This document shows, piece after piece, positions 1 to 13,342 of a DNA stretch of 64,000 bases (its first letter is position 1; every line of letters begins with the position of its first letter). Below the pieces are notes generated by a model, which did no database searches, was not told the DNA's origin, and worked only from the letters and a program-made list of their open reading frames with translations. Origin of the DNA: Cymbidium sinense (Eukaryota; Streptophyta; Magnoliopsida; Asparagales; Orchidaceae); assembly GCA_021442155.1 (NCBI GenBank), contig CM038217.1:145263643-145327642 (forward strand), written 5' to 3'. The translations under genes were made by a program, and so were the position numbers.

Positions 1-480
1 CAACACTAATTATTACATAATTAAATGAATTGTTTAAATATAATAAATAGCTCCAAAATTTTGAAATACTATTTGTAGAAGCATTAATGAGTTAGCAAGT
101 TATTATAAAATTTTAAGCAAAAATTTGAAAAATATCTTAAAAAGTTATAATATATATGTCCTAACTATAATATGGTTTCTTTATAAGCACTAATTATTAC
201 ATAATGGCATGAATTTTTTAGCAAGATATGAATTTTATTAATTATTTGATTTTCTTTATTAAATTTAGTAAGCTATCAAATTCAAATATTACATTATCAT
301 TTCTTCATAAACACTAATTATTATAAAATTCTATTAATTTTTTAAAATATTAGAATAAGCTCCAAAAAAATCTAATTTTTTTGTATATAAACATGGATGA
401 GTTATTAAGCTACCATAAAATTTCTAGCAACAATTTTAAAAAGTATTAAAAAAATTTACAATATATAAGTTAACTATCGT
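1..480. repeat. AT-rich imperfect tandem repeat
   Basis: The motif cactaattattacataa recurs near positions 3, 188 and 306. In the first and third copies it is followed by similar text (clusters such as agctccaaaa, gagttattaagct and ttacaatatat). It looks like a diverged satellite-like or duplicated intergenic block, and I see no coding potential. Confidence 0.5.
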
Positions 481-890
481 TAATTAATATATTTAAATGA
501 TTAACATTTAAATATAATAAATTAATGATAGAAGTAGAAAGATAAGCTCAAATAAACTTTATAATAATGTTAATAACAAATTCCAAGATTAAATAAAATT
601 TAAACACTTGATTATTAATTATTATAATTTATGCAAATAAGAAGTACTGATAAATAAAAAATAGAAAATAAATAAAAGATTTAAAAATCCTAGGTAAATC
701 TTTAATAATTTAAATTAATTTTAGTTATTAAAAAAGATTTAAATGGTCCCCAACTATCTAGGAAGGATCTAAATGATCCAAGGCTATTTAAAAAAATTAA
801 TTTAGTCTCTTAATTATTTGAAAAAGAGCCAAATTAATCTCACCATGGAAATTAACAAAAAATTAAGGTTAAGGGAATGAGGGCATTTTG

Positions 891-948
<58 letters not shown>

Positions 949-2167
949 ATATATGTATGTGTATGTATGTATGTGTATGTATGTATGTCTTGATTTCTTA
1001 AGTAGTATTTAGTGGACATGATTTAAAATTGTACAAATTTTGGAGCAAGTTAATTATTTATAATACATATTTTTTTATTTTTTTATTTCATTATAATGCA
1101 ATACATTGAATTTTTTTTATTCCAGAGTATTAAAATTGTAAAAATTGTTTTATTAATTTTATTTTTAATTATTTTTTTAGAAAGAATAAAATATTATTTT
1201 TATAGTTTAATTATTTTCTTTAATATGATAAATAAAGTAAAATTAGAAAAGCATGTGGGATTATAATTAAGGTTACATGGGATGTATAATTAAAAATAGA
1301 AGAATACATGAAAATTAGAGTTATTTAAAAAATCAAGAAAAATTATATATTTCAAATACTTCTAGTTTCAGCACTAAATTTTTTATTAGATTGGATGGTG
1401 GGACTAATGTTGTCTCTTTTTAATTAGATAGGGGACTAAATTGTTTCTTTGAGATGGTCTGAGATCATTTTTGTGCTTCATAGATCGTTGGCTAACTATT
1501 TTGATCCTTTTCGCTTTATTTCTTATTATCTTTGGTGCAGTTTTAGAGTAATAATAACTTAATCATGCATTAAAATGCCTAAACATGCAGATTTATCTCT
1601 TGGACTCTTTTACTTTTCATCCATAAAATGTCTAGATTTATCATTTATAGTTCATCTTCAAGTTGCAAAGCCTCCATGCAATAATTGAATACGTCATCAT
1701 TTTTGTGGTTTGATCAATACTTGTATAACTCATAAAACACGAGCTCATGGAGTCAACAAATTTGTGCTCTTAGGAAGTCTTCATCTTAAATCTAAATAAA
1801 CCATGATGTATACATTAGATAAATATTGTTTAAGTAATCTAATGTACCTCAAAGAAAAGTAACTCTTGAGTGGTCTTATTTACACATCGAGGAGGCTTGC
1901 AAGCAAAGTGGTAAACTTTTCCTGAGTAATCATTCTCATGCTAATATTATGTTGGATTCACATTTTATTGCGATTAACTTATTGTCACCAAGTATTGTTC
2001 ATAACTTCCTAGGTGTGTTTTCATCATCACTTTGTCTAATTTCGTTGCATATTTTTATTTTTTTCCCCATATTATTTTTAAATTTCAATTTGAGTTTTAT
2101 TCAAAGTACTTGTTACATTGCATCCCCAAAGCTTTTATATGTTATTTTGTTATTTAATATTTTGCAG
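481..2167. other. AT-rich DNA upstream of the first visible UBC12 exon
   Basis: No gene is visible here. I looked for the missing 5' exon(s) of the UBC12 gene (a Lys-rich N-terminus ending near the conserved SAGELRLHK-type stretch) and found no match on the + strand. The stretch is either the end of a long intron or unrelated flanking DNA. Confidence 0.5.
893..988. repeat. (AT)n microsatellite grading into (GTAT)n
   Basis: An almost pure AT dinucleotide run of about 60 bases is followed by gtatgtatgt repeats. Confidence 0.95.
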
Positions 2168-5100
2168 ATATAAGTGAGCTGAACCTGCCAAAAACGTCGA
2201 CCATATCATTTCCTAATGGCAAGGATGATTTGATGAATTTTGAGATTAGCATACGGCCTGATGAGGGATATTATCTGTAAGCTGCAATTTCTTATTAGAA
2301 TCAAATTCGATGCATGTGCAGTGTGTAGTTATTCATATTTATATTCATACCATATTTGTATGACTGCTTGTTTGTATAATATCTTATAAATGATGATAAA
2401 TCTGATTCTGATGAAATAATCACATTTTCACCACTTTTCTATGATGACTTATTCCTTTTGAATTCGAAAACTCAAAACTTGAATACTTTTCTTAGGGGAG
2501 GTAAATTTTTGTTCACGTTTTTAGTTCCTTCTTCATACCCTCATGAACCACCCAAAGTCAAGTGCAAGACAAAGGTGCAACATCTATTTTTTGTAGTTTA
2601 ACCGCTCTCTTTTATTCCTTTTTTAAGAGAAGATATGATGTTTTTTTTTGTATAATTCGTTTATATTGCAGGTTTACCACCCTAACATTGACTTGGAGGG
2701 AAATGTTTGCCTAAACATTTTACGGGAGGATTGGAAGCCTGTCCTTAATATAAATACTATCATTTATGGACTAAATCATCTTTTTACGGTATTTTTACAT
2801 AACCTAATCATTTCCTTCACCATTAGCTCAATAAATTTATATTTTGTTAAATATGGTCAGGCTTTTATCTCTGTCCTTAAATGCATTATTCATGGCTGCT
2901 ATTGTGAGGAAAAATATCTATTTGTTGTGGCGTTTTGTCAAGTCGAATGTTTAAAATTCTCCAAAGCCATATATCGTGATTAATAGGATATGATCTCTTT
3001 GTTTCAGCCTTAGTATGTATTCAATATTGATGAATTTGTTGGGGTTTGTCATCGACTTCTTGCAGTCCGAAATAGATCCATATCTATGCTTTACATTTAA
3101 CATGTTTAAATTCAATGTTAGGAAACAAGGGTATATGCATCTAATTTTTGATGCCCGCATTTGGGTAAAACATCTCTCTTGTGTCCTCCTATGAGTAAGA
3201 TTTTTTTTTTTTGATCTTAACACAGCTACACTTTTTGTTTTTGCAAATAATGCATCTTAGAGCAGAAGCTCTAGATTGATGAACTTGCCATGACTTTTTC
3301 AAAAGAAGCATACGATGCTCTATTTGTTGAACAGGAAATTGAGATTTGAGAGTCTTGGCTGTCTTTTTTACTCGTTGTTTTGTGAACGTCATGTGATATT
3401 TTGTTGGTGGTGTCCCCTTTTATTGAAATATTTTCAGTTTTCTCTGGTGATACAGAGCAGTGCTGGGCAAAATAGATTAATCCGCTGTAGGAGGAGATTC
3501 AGAGGTAGAGAGACGTAGGGGTAAGTAGTTAGATGAAAGAACACCTCAAAGGGAGGCAAGGGTTAAAGAGGAAGGAGAATGAGTAAAGTTTGGAGGAAGA
3601 ATTCCTATTGGGGAGGGCATAAGAAATCTTCCGTCTCAATTCCCTTTAGCATTCATTTATTTATTATAAGCATAACTCCGTATTTATAGATTAGGGTTGC
3701 AAGATTACATCAAATTTAAAAGCAACCCTAAATTTATGCAGACTATCCAAAAGCGTCATTGAATATAAAATAACTTTTAACAAATTAAAAGTATAATTTA
3801 AATTGGAAATCAATTCTAAATGCCAAAAATAACTTAATCTAATTTATTATGTTGCGTCAATAAGTCAAGGATTTGTGCAATCAAATATGCTTCTGTCATC
3901 TTGCTGTTCATACATGACGGTGCTCTCATTTGCAGACTTTCATGTTTCCTATTTCTGTCCTCAGTATAGCTTGTTGACTTATTTTGTTTGGATTATGAAC
4001 ATATTTATTAGGGAAAAGCTAACTCCATTAATCCATTTATCTCTTGAATATCGCGACATGCTATTTACTTGGTGTTTGACTTTGGTCTGCGTCTTACTAT
4101 TTTACTTTTTTATTATGAAATTTATTCAGCGCTAGAGCTATTGTATTGTTTTGTATCTGTGTAATTGAATGAATTGTCTGTGAATGTTTTCCTTTTTGTA
4201 TTGCCTTGTTAGTTTGCGTAGCATTGTTGCATGTAAGTTCGATGGTTAGGTTATATCCAGTATAAACTTGAATACTATATATAACTTCTTCATCAGCCAT
4301 GCTATTTGCATAATGTCTAAAGATGGTTGCAATATTTCTCATCTATAGGGTACTCAAATTACTCTGTAATAGAGTCCAAAAATTCTAGCCTTTCCATTTT
4401 CATTTGATATTAATTTTATTTATCTTATTAGTGTTTCTTCTATCACATCACTTAATTTTATTTTCTAATATCCTACTCTCTATGGATGCCACTTCAATTT
4501 TTTATATACCATTTTTTTTGGGTCATCTCATTTTCTCTTAAATTGATGATTTGCTTCTTTAACAATTATTTTGTTTGCTCCCTTTTATTTATAGTATTTT
4601 TTTCTACCACATGCTTTTTGTTTTTTCTGTATTTGCCTCTTTATAGACATTTTTTTATTTACGTGTTTCTTTAATCTTCACATTTTTTTTGCATTGTCTC
4701 ACGTTTATTATCACCCATTTGTAAATCCTAAAATTGTCCCTCTCCACTATTCATGTGCAGCTAATTTTGTCCTTAGAGGATCACACTTCTTCAATTCAAA
4801 CCATCAACTATATAAAATCGATCTAAAATGATCCTTCATTTAGAAATTTTGAAACAAAATTGATGCTAATCTAGTTCCTCAACTATATAAAATTAATCTC
4901 AATTTAGTCCCCGAAGGATCATTTTGAATTTTATATAATCAAATGATTAACTTGGAGAAATGTGATACTCTGGGATTTAAATGACCACAAATGAATGATT
5001 AGGGGACTATCAACTTTATATAATTGAGTGGCTAAATTAGAGAAATGTAATTATAAGATTAAATTAGCCAAATATGAATACAACAACAACAAGCTTTTAT

Positions 5101-8100
5101 GCCGCTAAGTGGAGTCGGCTACATGAATCCTTCGTCTTCATTGTGTCATATTATGTGTCAAATTCTCATTTAATTCAAGTATACTAAGGTCATTTTTTAT
5201 ACATCTTAATCAAGTCTTTTTAGGTCTACCTCTACCTTAACATAAGGAAAATCTAATACATCTACTCTCCTAACCGGGTCATCGGATGATCGTTGCTTTA
5301 TATGACCAAACCATCTAAGACTACTCTCTCTAATCTTATCTGCCATTGGAGCTACTCTATTTTTTTCCTAACATATTCATTTCGCATTTTATCTCTAAGA
5401 GTAGAGCCACTCATCCACTTGAGTGTCTCATCTCTGCAACACTTAACTTAGTTTTATGCTTCTCTTTTATTGGCCAACATTCTACACCATAAATCATTAC
5501 AGGTCTTACCACCATCTTATAAAATTTTTCCTTAAGTTTAGTATACTTTTCTATCACACAACAAAGCCGATGCATTCTCCACTTCAACCATCCAACTTGA
5601 ATTCTACTAATAACATCTCCATCTATTTCACCATCATTTTGAACAATATAGCCTAGATATATGAATCGCTCATTCTTTTTAATGACTTGTTTACCCAATA
5701 TCATAATACTACCACTAGAACTTCTACAACTAAAATTACACTCCATATATTCAGTTTTAGATCTATTTAAACAAAAACCTTTAGATTCTAAGGTTGACCT
5801 TCATAATTCAAGTTTCTCTTGGACTCCCTCTCTAATCTTATCAACAAGAAGAATGTTATCAGCAAAAAGCATACACCAAGGTACATCTTCCTATAAATGC
5901 CTAGTAAGAACATCCATAACTAAAGCATAAGGGCTTAAAGTTGATCCTTGATGTAATCCAATTGAAATAGAAAAATATTTTATTAATTCTCCTTGTGTTT
6001 GGACACAAGTAACAGCACTAGTATACATATCCTTAATGACTTGAATATAATCAATATTAACTCCTTTCTTTTCTAGAACTCTCCAAAGAACATCTTTTAA
6101 AACTTTATCATAAGCTTTCTCTAAATCAATAAATATCATATGTAAATCCTCCTTACTTTCTCTATACTTCTCCATCAAACCTCTTAACAAAAGTATAGCA
6201 TCCATAGTAGATCTACTTGCCATGAAACTTGTGAGAAACTTTTGTATCACATGGTAACCTATGCTCAATTACTCTCTCCCATAATTTTAATGTATGACAA
6301 ATTAACTTAATTCCTCTAATTTGCTAATTTCTTTGCATCACCTTTATTCTTAAAAATTGAAACCAACAAACTCTTTCTCCACTCATCTGACATCTTTTGT
6401 CTTTAAAATAATATTAAAAAGATTTGTAAGCCAATAAATTCTTTAATCTCTTAAATATTTCCACACTTCTATTGAAATATCATCGGGTCCTACTGTTTTT
6501 TTACATTTCATTTTCTTTAAAGCTTCTAATTTCAAATTTTCTAATACGACGATAAAAATAAAATTCTATTTTTATATAGAGTATTAAGGTTACTAAAATC
6601 AATCGTATTTTCAGATCTTTCATTAAAAAATTTATCAAAATCATAAATCCACCAAATATCCTTTTCTAAGAAAAGCGTTTTATGATTTTATGTTAATACA
6701 CCTCACTAGATAGTGTGGTGATATTTATTTACCTAATAGTGTATAGTTTTAAGTTAGGAATTATTTTTAAGTTTGTAGTATACACCTCACTTGAACTTTA
6801 TGATTTTCATCCTTAATACACCAAATATGAATAATTGGGGGATTATTTTTAAGTTTAGTTCTATCTAATTTAATTTGTAGTGTATATTCAGTTTGTAGTT
6901 AACCTTTTGAGTTCACAAAAATATTTGATAAATTGTCAGGAGGATTTGTTTTATTTTGATTATAGTTCGGATGGTGATATTTATTTAGCTTATAAAGAAA
7001 TTATACATTATTATCTTTGATTTAGTTTAGAATGCTGTCTTAATTACCTTTTGAGAATATCTACATCATTGTTAGTCTTATTGTAACCATTTAGGATCGT
7101 TGTAGGGCTCATTTGGTTGCTGATAGATAAACAATTTCTTTTATAAAATGATTTTCACAAATTTTCTTTTAAAAAATGAATCATTGTGTTTGCGACAATT
7201 TGAAACCAATGTTAATTTATAGCATTCCATTTGATTCATTCGTATGATGATTCCAACAAATTTTTTTCTGTTTTAAAGCATGTTTTTGAACTTTAAGTAA
7301 TCAAACTAGCCCTTAAATGTTTTTGTTTTCCCACGTTTATGTTTGTTTGGTGCTATATGTGGTGTCAACTTTATTTTATTCAAATAGTTTTGCACAACTC
7401 GTCACGCGTTCCCTTTGATCTCTTTCTATCTTTCTTGCTTACTAATTAATTCTATCTACTATTTATCTGATGGTTTTTTGTCCTCTTTTGTGCATATTGA
7501 AACAAACCACTTAAATATGGGCTCGATATGTCACCTAGTTTGTTTTATTTTGATAATAGAATGATACATTTAAATGATTGAAATGGCCTTTTTTGTAATG
7601 AAAGTTGTTACCTTGAAACATGGTAATTGATACTATTTTAATAGTTTTACGTCATCAAAGCACAATTTTTGTGGATGAAAGACATCAGCAACCGGACTTA
7701 TCTCTTCATGAGCAAGGCTTCTCAACCAATCTCCACCTCTAGCCACATAAGGTTTTGAATACTCTCTTCTTCTCAACAACTATTAGTAGCGATTATAAGA
7801 CGCATGCACACACATTCACACTCCATACGCATGCATATACACACGCAGAATACATATATACATAAATATATCTATATGAATGTGTGTATATGTATTAAAT
7901 TTTTTAGAACGATATAGATAAAGTATTGTTTAGAGATTTCACCATCTTTTGATGACTTGATAACTGTGTTTTGAGATTTCTAATAGGTGCATGATGCAAG
8001 ATATCTTAGGACCTAGGGTTCACTAATGTAAATTTAGGATCATATGTATATAGAAACACAGAAGATTAAAATCCATAGTTATCTAACTTTTATTATAGGC

Positions 8101-11100
8101 AAAGAATTAGTCTTTTTTGTGGAGAAACTGAACACTTAATTCACTCCAATAAACAATATAAATCAAATATTGCTCTAGAAATATGTGAACTGATATAAAA
8201 TTCCACAACAAATAATATTCACATCACAATAACAAAAACTGGCATGTAATAAACTTGATCAAATCTCAATCACATATGCAGACCGATCACAAATAGTTTA
8301 AATGAAAGATGAATGACATTGTCATCAATTTATAGATCCAAGCTACGTGCTGATACAAGGAGAACTATCTCCCGAATTTTTTTCAAGATTTGTAATGCAC
8401 TTGAAGAATTTACATCCAATAACAGGCACACATACGTTTGAAACCAAATAAAAGTTATACTTAGTAATTCTTTCAATAATATAGCCTCATGAGTCCTATT
8501 TATAAACCAAAAGACAAAATTTTAGCAACTCTTTAGGCTACTTTATGCTCTGATCTAAAACTACAAGTTTCAATTTACGTGGCATAAAAGACATTGGAAA
8601 CTAGTTCTTCCGTCTAGGTTTTGCCATGCTGTGTCATTATCCCAGCTAATGGAAAGAATCGTAGTATGGTAGTTATATGAGGAAAGCTGCATAGGTAGCA
8701 AGAACGTGATATCCCTGTTGAAAGGAGTTGAAGATGGGTGGAATTTAGGGAAAACCACAAGATAAGCATGTGAAACACCTGCGGCAAGGAAGTCAAGGCA
8801 ATGCAACATAACCCACAAAAGGCAGCAACACTAGAAATTCTTCTCGCTGTTCAAGCTATGCTGGTGTAATTGCAATCACCAACAGAAGACAACTAGTCTA
8901 ATGATGTAAGGAATAAATGGAGTGTTATTACCTGTAGAAAGGGTGGAATATTGGATATTAAACCTTACATAATGGTGTTGCTTGGATTGGAAACCACTTG
9001 CAAAGTAGGCCAAGCTTATTAAGATAATCAGAACTTTAGAGAGCACATCCTATTAATTAGGTGTCAATTGAAGTAAAAAAAAAAATACAATATCAAAACT
9101 TGATGCCAAAGCCAATATTCTCATCATGTGCTTTTGACGAGTATAAACTTTCAAATTTTTTATTTGGCTCAATCGAAATGAATATTTGAGATTTGTTAAG
9201 TAGATTTGAGCATAACAATTTTGCTTCAAGCAAGTTAATTTATGAATCATCACAAGTAAACTCTGTCACACTAATGCAAAAAGAATATTTGATCTCCACT
9301 ACTGGTAGTGGACAATCTCATCATTTATAATAAGCTTTTGTAGATCTACCTAGCAAGATATTTGATGACTTAGCAAGGAGATTAGAAGATTGAAGAATAC
9401 AAGACATTGATATTAACTTCATGAATAAAATGAAATCCAATAATTGAAGATTGGTATTAAACCTGAACTTCTTTTAATTTTTAATTTACACCTATTTTTT
9501 TCAATACATTATATTATTTTATATGGTCCTACCATTCTTATTGTTAGTATTTTAGAGATTTTTGTAGAAAACAAGGAAACCTGTTAGAATTCAAGTATCC
9601 CATTATCTTATTATTTGATTTGAATTTCAAATATATCCTATTCACATCAAACACTAAACTTATAATTGTCTTAAATAATTTCTTATGAATATCTTCTTGC
9701 AAATCATGCAAATGATTATTGTAAAATAAATAATGCAAAATGAAATTGACATTAATCTTAATGGGTACAAGCAAGGTTTAAAAATATGCAATCTGATATT
9801 GAAACATTTTTTGTTCGTGAAATCAGAGGTGTAATCCTAAAGATGTTTTGAGGTGTGAATCTCCAAATCAACAAATTGTGTTAAGTAGTATTGTACATAC
9901 ATCAAAATATAAAGTTAAAAGTAATATATTAATATTTTAATCTATTTATATATTAAAAAGTAATATGTTAACATCCTAATATTATAAGACAACAATTGCA
10001 CATAGTATTATGTAACATATTAACATTTTGACATCAAATCATTATGAAATGTTATACAAATATCAAAATAACATAATATATCAAAGAAAAATCAATAACA
10101 TAACAAATTATAAATAAGTTTCTCTTCCACTCCTATTATACAACATCAATGTAAGAACATCACAAGTAACGAAGAAGGTTGTGGTAGCCAGCATGCATGA
10201 GAACCAGAGAGGACATAAGAGGAGAGGTGCTTCAGTGATGCCTTTCCTAGATCAATTGCGTGTGTTAAGATGTGAGTCTTATTGGGGTAATTAAAGCTTA
10301 TATTTGATTTTGTTTTAAAAAAAGTTAGATCTAAAGTACACACCGCACCGAAATTGAGGTGAGATTTGACTCGCATCATGTAAAAGGCGTACACTTCATA
10401 TAACTCCATTGAGGCGTAAGCCTCATTGTGATTGTTTTAAAAAAAAAGTGTTGGGATGAGTTTTTTATTACATGATTTTAAACAATGGGTACATATAATG
10501 GTTTATAACTTTTTCCTAGATGCTGAGATAATAAATGAAATTAAAAGCAAATAAACCATTTTATTGATGAATTCTTTAATGCTATGTACAACTGTGAAGG
10601 CATTTATGGGCGATGTGGCTCCCAATTATATATATATATATATATACACGTGCTTGTGTAATTATGTTTATATATTTCTATTAATATATAATATCTACTT
10701 TTTAAAAAATTGTGTCAATAAGTTCTTTCTAATCTCTACCACTTCCCTTTGTTTGCGCATAATAATTTCATCTTATCGCAAAATTAAGCCAAGTAGAGGA
10801 CTACAATATGGGTCGTGATATATCGTTCTGCAATCATGTTCCCTTTCTAAATCGTGTACTGGGTCTCTAGAATATGTTGAATCAGCGTCTGTGTTAGCTT
10901 ATCCATTGGAATATTAACAGAAAATGACTTCCTGATTCTTGAATGTTTGTATATACTTTACATGGACTCTCCATTGAACTGTTTGTTTCAAAAAACTGAT
11001 CCGTGTATAACACTGAAGACATGTTCTACCTGCAGCAACCAAATCATGAGGATCCCCTGAACCACGACGCTGCAGCCGTTCTGCGCGACAACCCAAGGCT

Positions 11101-11173
11101 GTTCGAGACCAATGTGAGAAGGGCAATGTCTGGAGGATATGTGGGTCAGATCCAATTTCCCCGCTGCATTTGA
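2168..11173 (+). CDS. RCE1: NEDD8/RUB1-conjugating enzyme E2 (UBC12/RCE1-like), 3' four exons
   Basis: Exons are 2168-2276, 2496-2574, 2672-2788 and 11036-11173 (TGA at 11171-11173). All introns are GT-AG and the phases join (one base is carried in from an unseen upstream exon). The visible exons encode 147 residues, against about 184 for the plant family, so about 37 N-terminal residues are missing. Recognisable blocks are [46 protein letters not shown] and [15 protein letters not shown]. The catalytic Cys is codon TGC at 2708-2710, within the E2 HPN...C core. The enzyme family transfers the ubiquitin-like NEDD8/RUB1 to cullins in SCF-type ligases. Oddities are an 8.2-kb last intron, a Gln where the family usually has Glu at the start of the last exon, and a diverged tail (QIQFPRCI against the usual QTFFPRCI). 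No stop or frameshift is seen, so this may be a working gene with its 5' exon beyond the window, or a truncated paralogue. Confidence 0.88.
5081..6660 (-). mobile_element. RTE-type LINE remnant, 5'-truncated, reverse transcriptase pseudogene
   Basis: On the minus strand the reverse transcriptase reads, in order: a degraded KxVGPDDI..EVWK-like stretch (about 6510-6460), [14 protein letters not shown] (about 6120), a [11 protein letters not shown] block (about 5940), then the catalytic box at 5855-5866, which reads FADN instead of [YF]ADD, and a C-terminal part ending with the [14 protein letters not shown] block. A stop lies in frame at 5891-5893 and the frame breaks several times. The 3' end carries a short TTG repeat (CAACAACAAC on the + strand at 5081-5090), as RTE-clade LINEs do, rather than poly-A. 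The altered catalytic Asp and the stops say it is dead. It lies antisense inside the UBC12 intron. Confidence 0.85.
7105..7312. mobile_element. Short MITE-like element (about 208 bp)
   Basis: The left end reads GGGCTCATTTGGTTG. The right end, read on the opposite strand, is GGGCTAGTTTGATTA, so the ends form an imperfect terminal inverted repeat around AT-rich, non-coding DNA. I could not identify a clear target duplication. Confidence 0.5.
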
Positions 11174-12283
11174 TGAATAGGTTCCTGATCACTGGCAGAG
11201 GATAAGTTGGAATGCCCTGGCAACGCTGCTCAGGTTGCAGCTATATATAGCTTCTGTAAAATAGCACCAGGTATGCACCTTGGTATCCCTCAAGGCCTTG
11301 TAATGTTCACAAACGTGTGAGAGACTGACTAGCAGTTAATATCTTTGTCTTGTTTTGATTCTTTTTTGTTTTAATATTATTTTTGGGTAAACATGGCATG
11401 GCTATTTATGGTTCAGAACTATGCTTGTATTTATAACTTAATTGTTTTGTTTCTATTTAAGTGTATTGTTTTAATTGAGTGCGTGGAAGTGGATTGCATT
11501 GGTGGGTGGGTGACTCGAGATTCTAATATTTTGGTTTTAGGTAGTTTTGATTTTAGTTTGAAGGATTTTGAGTTAGTATTGATGTGTGATTTGTTGATTT
11601 ATTCATTGATATTCAGTTTTTATTGGAAGTTTTTCATTATTAGCAAAAAGTTATTAATGAATGTCCTAATCATATAATTCATCAGTCATACAAAGGCATT
11701 GGGTGTATTAGACAATCCAAAATGCATAATAAATCATTCTTATAACTCTTTAATTGTATTAATGCTATTTTTCATTCATCCTCATATTTAAATCTATATT
11801 TAATGCTACTTACTATAAAAAATGAGTTTGACAAGCGTAGTGACCTAAATATAATGTCTTATCATTTAACCTTGGTATAAAAAAATATGTATTTTATATT
11901 GTACTTGTTTAGTGCATAACTATAAATATGCATAAACTAACTTTGGTATCAATAGCAAATTGATAAGGCATGGACATGAAACTATTTTATAGAAATTAAT
12001 TTTGCATTAATTCATGTACTTAATATTTAATCTTAACATGCTTTATGGGGTTCATTTTATAGTGTGGTAATTAGGATATTAAAGAACCACAATATGTATA
12101 TTATTTAAAATATAAGATAATTCATCGCAATCATGTGTTTTCTTAGCCCATGTTAGGATGTTGAACACCCTATCATCTCAAGAATTATACCCCTTGAGGT
12201 TTGTAACTCAATGTTGGGGTGCTTCATGTCCATATGTCTACATATTAACTTGGAAAATTAAATTCAATAAATATATGATCTAT
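11174..12283. other. 3' flank of the UBC12-like gene, no gene seen
   Basis: The first ~200 bases should hold the 3' UTR of the E2 gene. The rest is AT-rich, and the open frame at 11393-11677 has no recognisable domain. Confidence 0.5.
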
Positions 12284-13029
12284 GGGGCTGTTTGAGATCA
12301 CTTTTTATTTTTGTTCTTATTTTATTTTTGTTTTATGTGAAAACAAAAAATGTTTGATATTTTTATGAATTTTTTTATTTTAAAAAATAAATAATAAAAA
12401 AAACATGTTTAGTTATTAAAGAAAAAAATAAAATAATAAAATTAATTATTATTCTAAGAGGTTGTTTGGGATCATTTTGTATTTTTTAAAAAAATTTTAA
12501 AAGAAAATAAAAATATATTTGATATTTTTTAATTTAATATAAAGTAAAAAAAATTATTTGAGAATATAAATAATGATGATAGATTTTGATTTATATATCT
12601 GTTTTATTGATTGATGAAAATATTGGACATAAATTATTATTATTATATAATTAAATTAAATTTAATTAGAATCAATAAAAAATTAATATATAAATACATA
12701 TAATATATTAAAAATTAATCTAATATTATCATACATTTAAGATAAATTTTATTAAATTAAAATAATTAATAATAATATTATTTAAAAAATAAAATAAAAT
12801 AAAATCGAAATCTTTAAATGTCTAAAAAGTATGACTTGGTGTTTTAAAAATAAAGAAAAATAAGTTTTATATATTTTTAATATTTTTGAAAATAAAAATT
12901 AAATTTGTTTGAAAACATAAAAACAAAAATAATAAAATGGATAAACAAACATATTTTTTATTTATTTTTTCTATTTTTTAAAAATAAAAACAAAAATTAG
13001 AAAACAAAAATTGATTCCAAACAGGGCCT
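12284..13029. mobile_element. MITE-like AT-rich element(s), possibly nested
   Basis: A left end GGGGCTGTTTGAGATCA (12284) and an internal second start GAGGTTGTTTGGGATCA (about 12460) pair with a right end whose reverse complement is GGCCCTGTTTGGAATCA (ending near 13029). The interior is A/T homopolymer-rich and non-coding. The short word CTAAG occurs at both the inner left edge (about 12455) and the right edge, and could be a target duplication for the inner copy. Confidence 0.5.
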
Positions 13030-13337
13030 AAGAAGTCAAAATATATATTCAAATGAGGATTTAATTCGAGGTTATCATGATTTAGATGACCACCAACTAA
13101 AAACTATGAATTATTCATAAGCTCCTCATAGCCAATATTAGTAGCCTCTTAATTATGGTTTAATAGTTAAATCATGTGGCTTAAGATGAGCTCTTTTAAG
13201 TTTGACATATATGGGAATGCCAATACTATGAGAATTATTGATTTCAATGATGGTTATTCCAAATTATGATGATGCTATCATAGTATGATTATGTCAAATA
13301 TCATCTAGTTAGGGGGTTAGCTCAATTGTGATGATGC

Positions 13338-13342
13338 ACTAT
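13338..13342. repeat. Target-site duplication ACTAT (left)
   Basis: Identical to 17906-17910 on the other side of the 4.56-kb element. A 5-bp duplication is what LTR retrotransposon integrases leave. Confidence 0.75.

Larger units (their letters stand above)
2789..11035 (+). other. Last intron of the UBC12-like gene (8.2 kb)
   Basis: The donor is gtattttt after the LFT codons and the acceptor is ctacctgcag before CAACCAAAT. It contains an antisense LINE remnant (5081-6660) and a MITE-like element (7105-7312). The stretches 2789-5080, 6661-7104 and 7313-11035 are AT-rich, and I recognise no gene in them. Short open frames there have low-complexity composition and no family resemblance. A TATA-like ctataaata on the minus strand near 3690 may belong to another old LTR fragment. 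Confidence 0.8.

Noticed and set aside
3240..3360. Short exon-like text ([20 protein letters not shown]) in the UBC12 intron
   Set aside because: No flanking splice sites that join to the gene and no family I can name; kept as intron.
11393..11677. 94-codon open frame downstream of the E2 gene
   Set aside because: Hydrophobic AT-driven composition, no conserved motif, no splice or promoter context.
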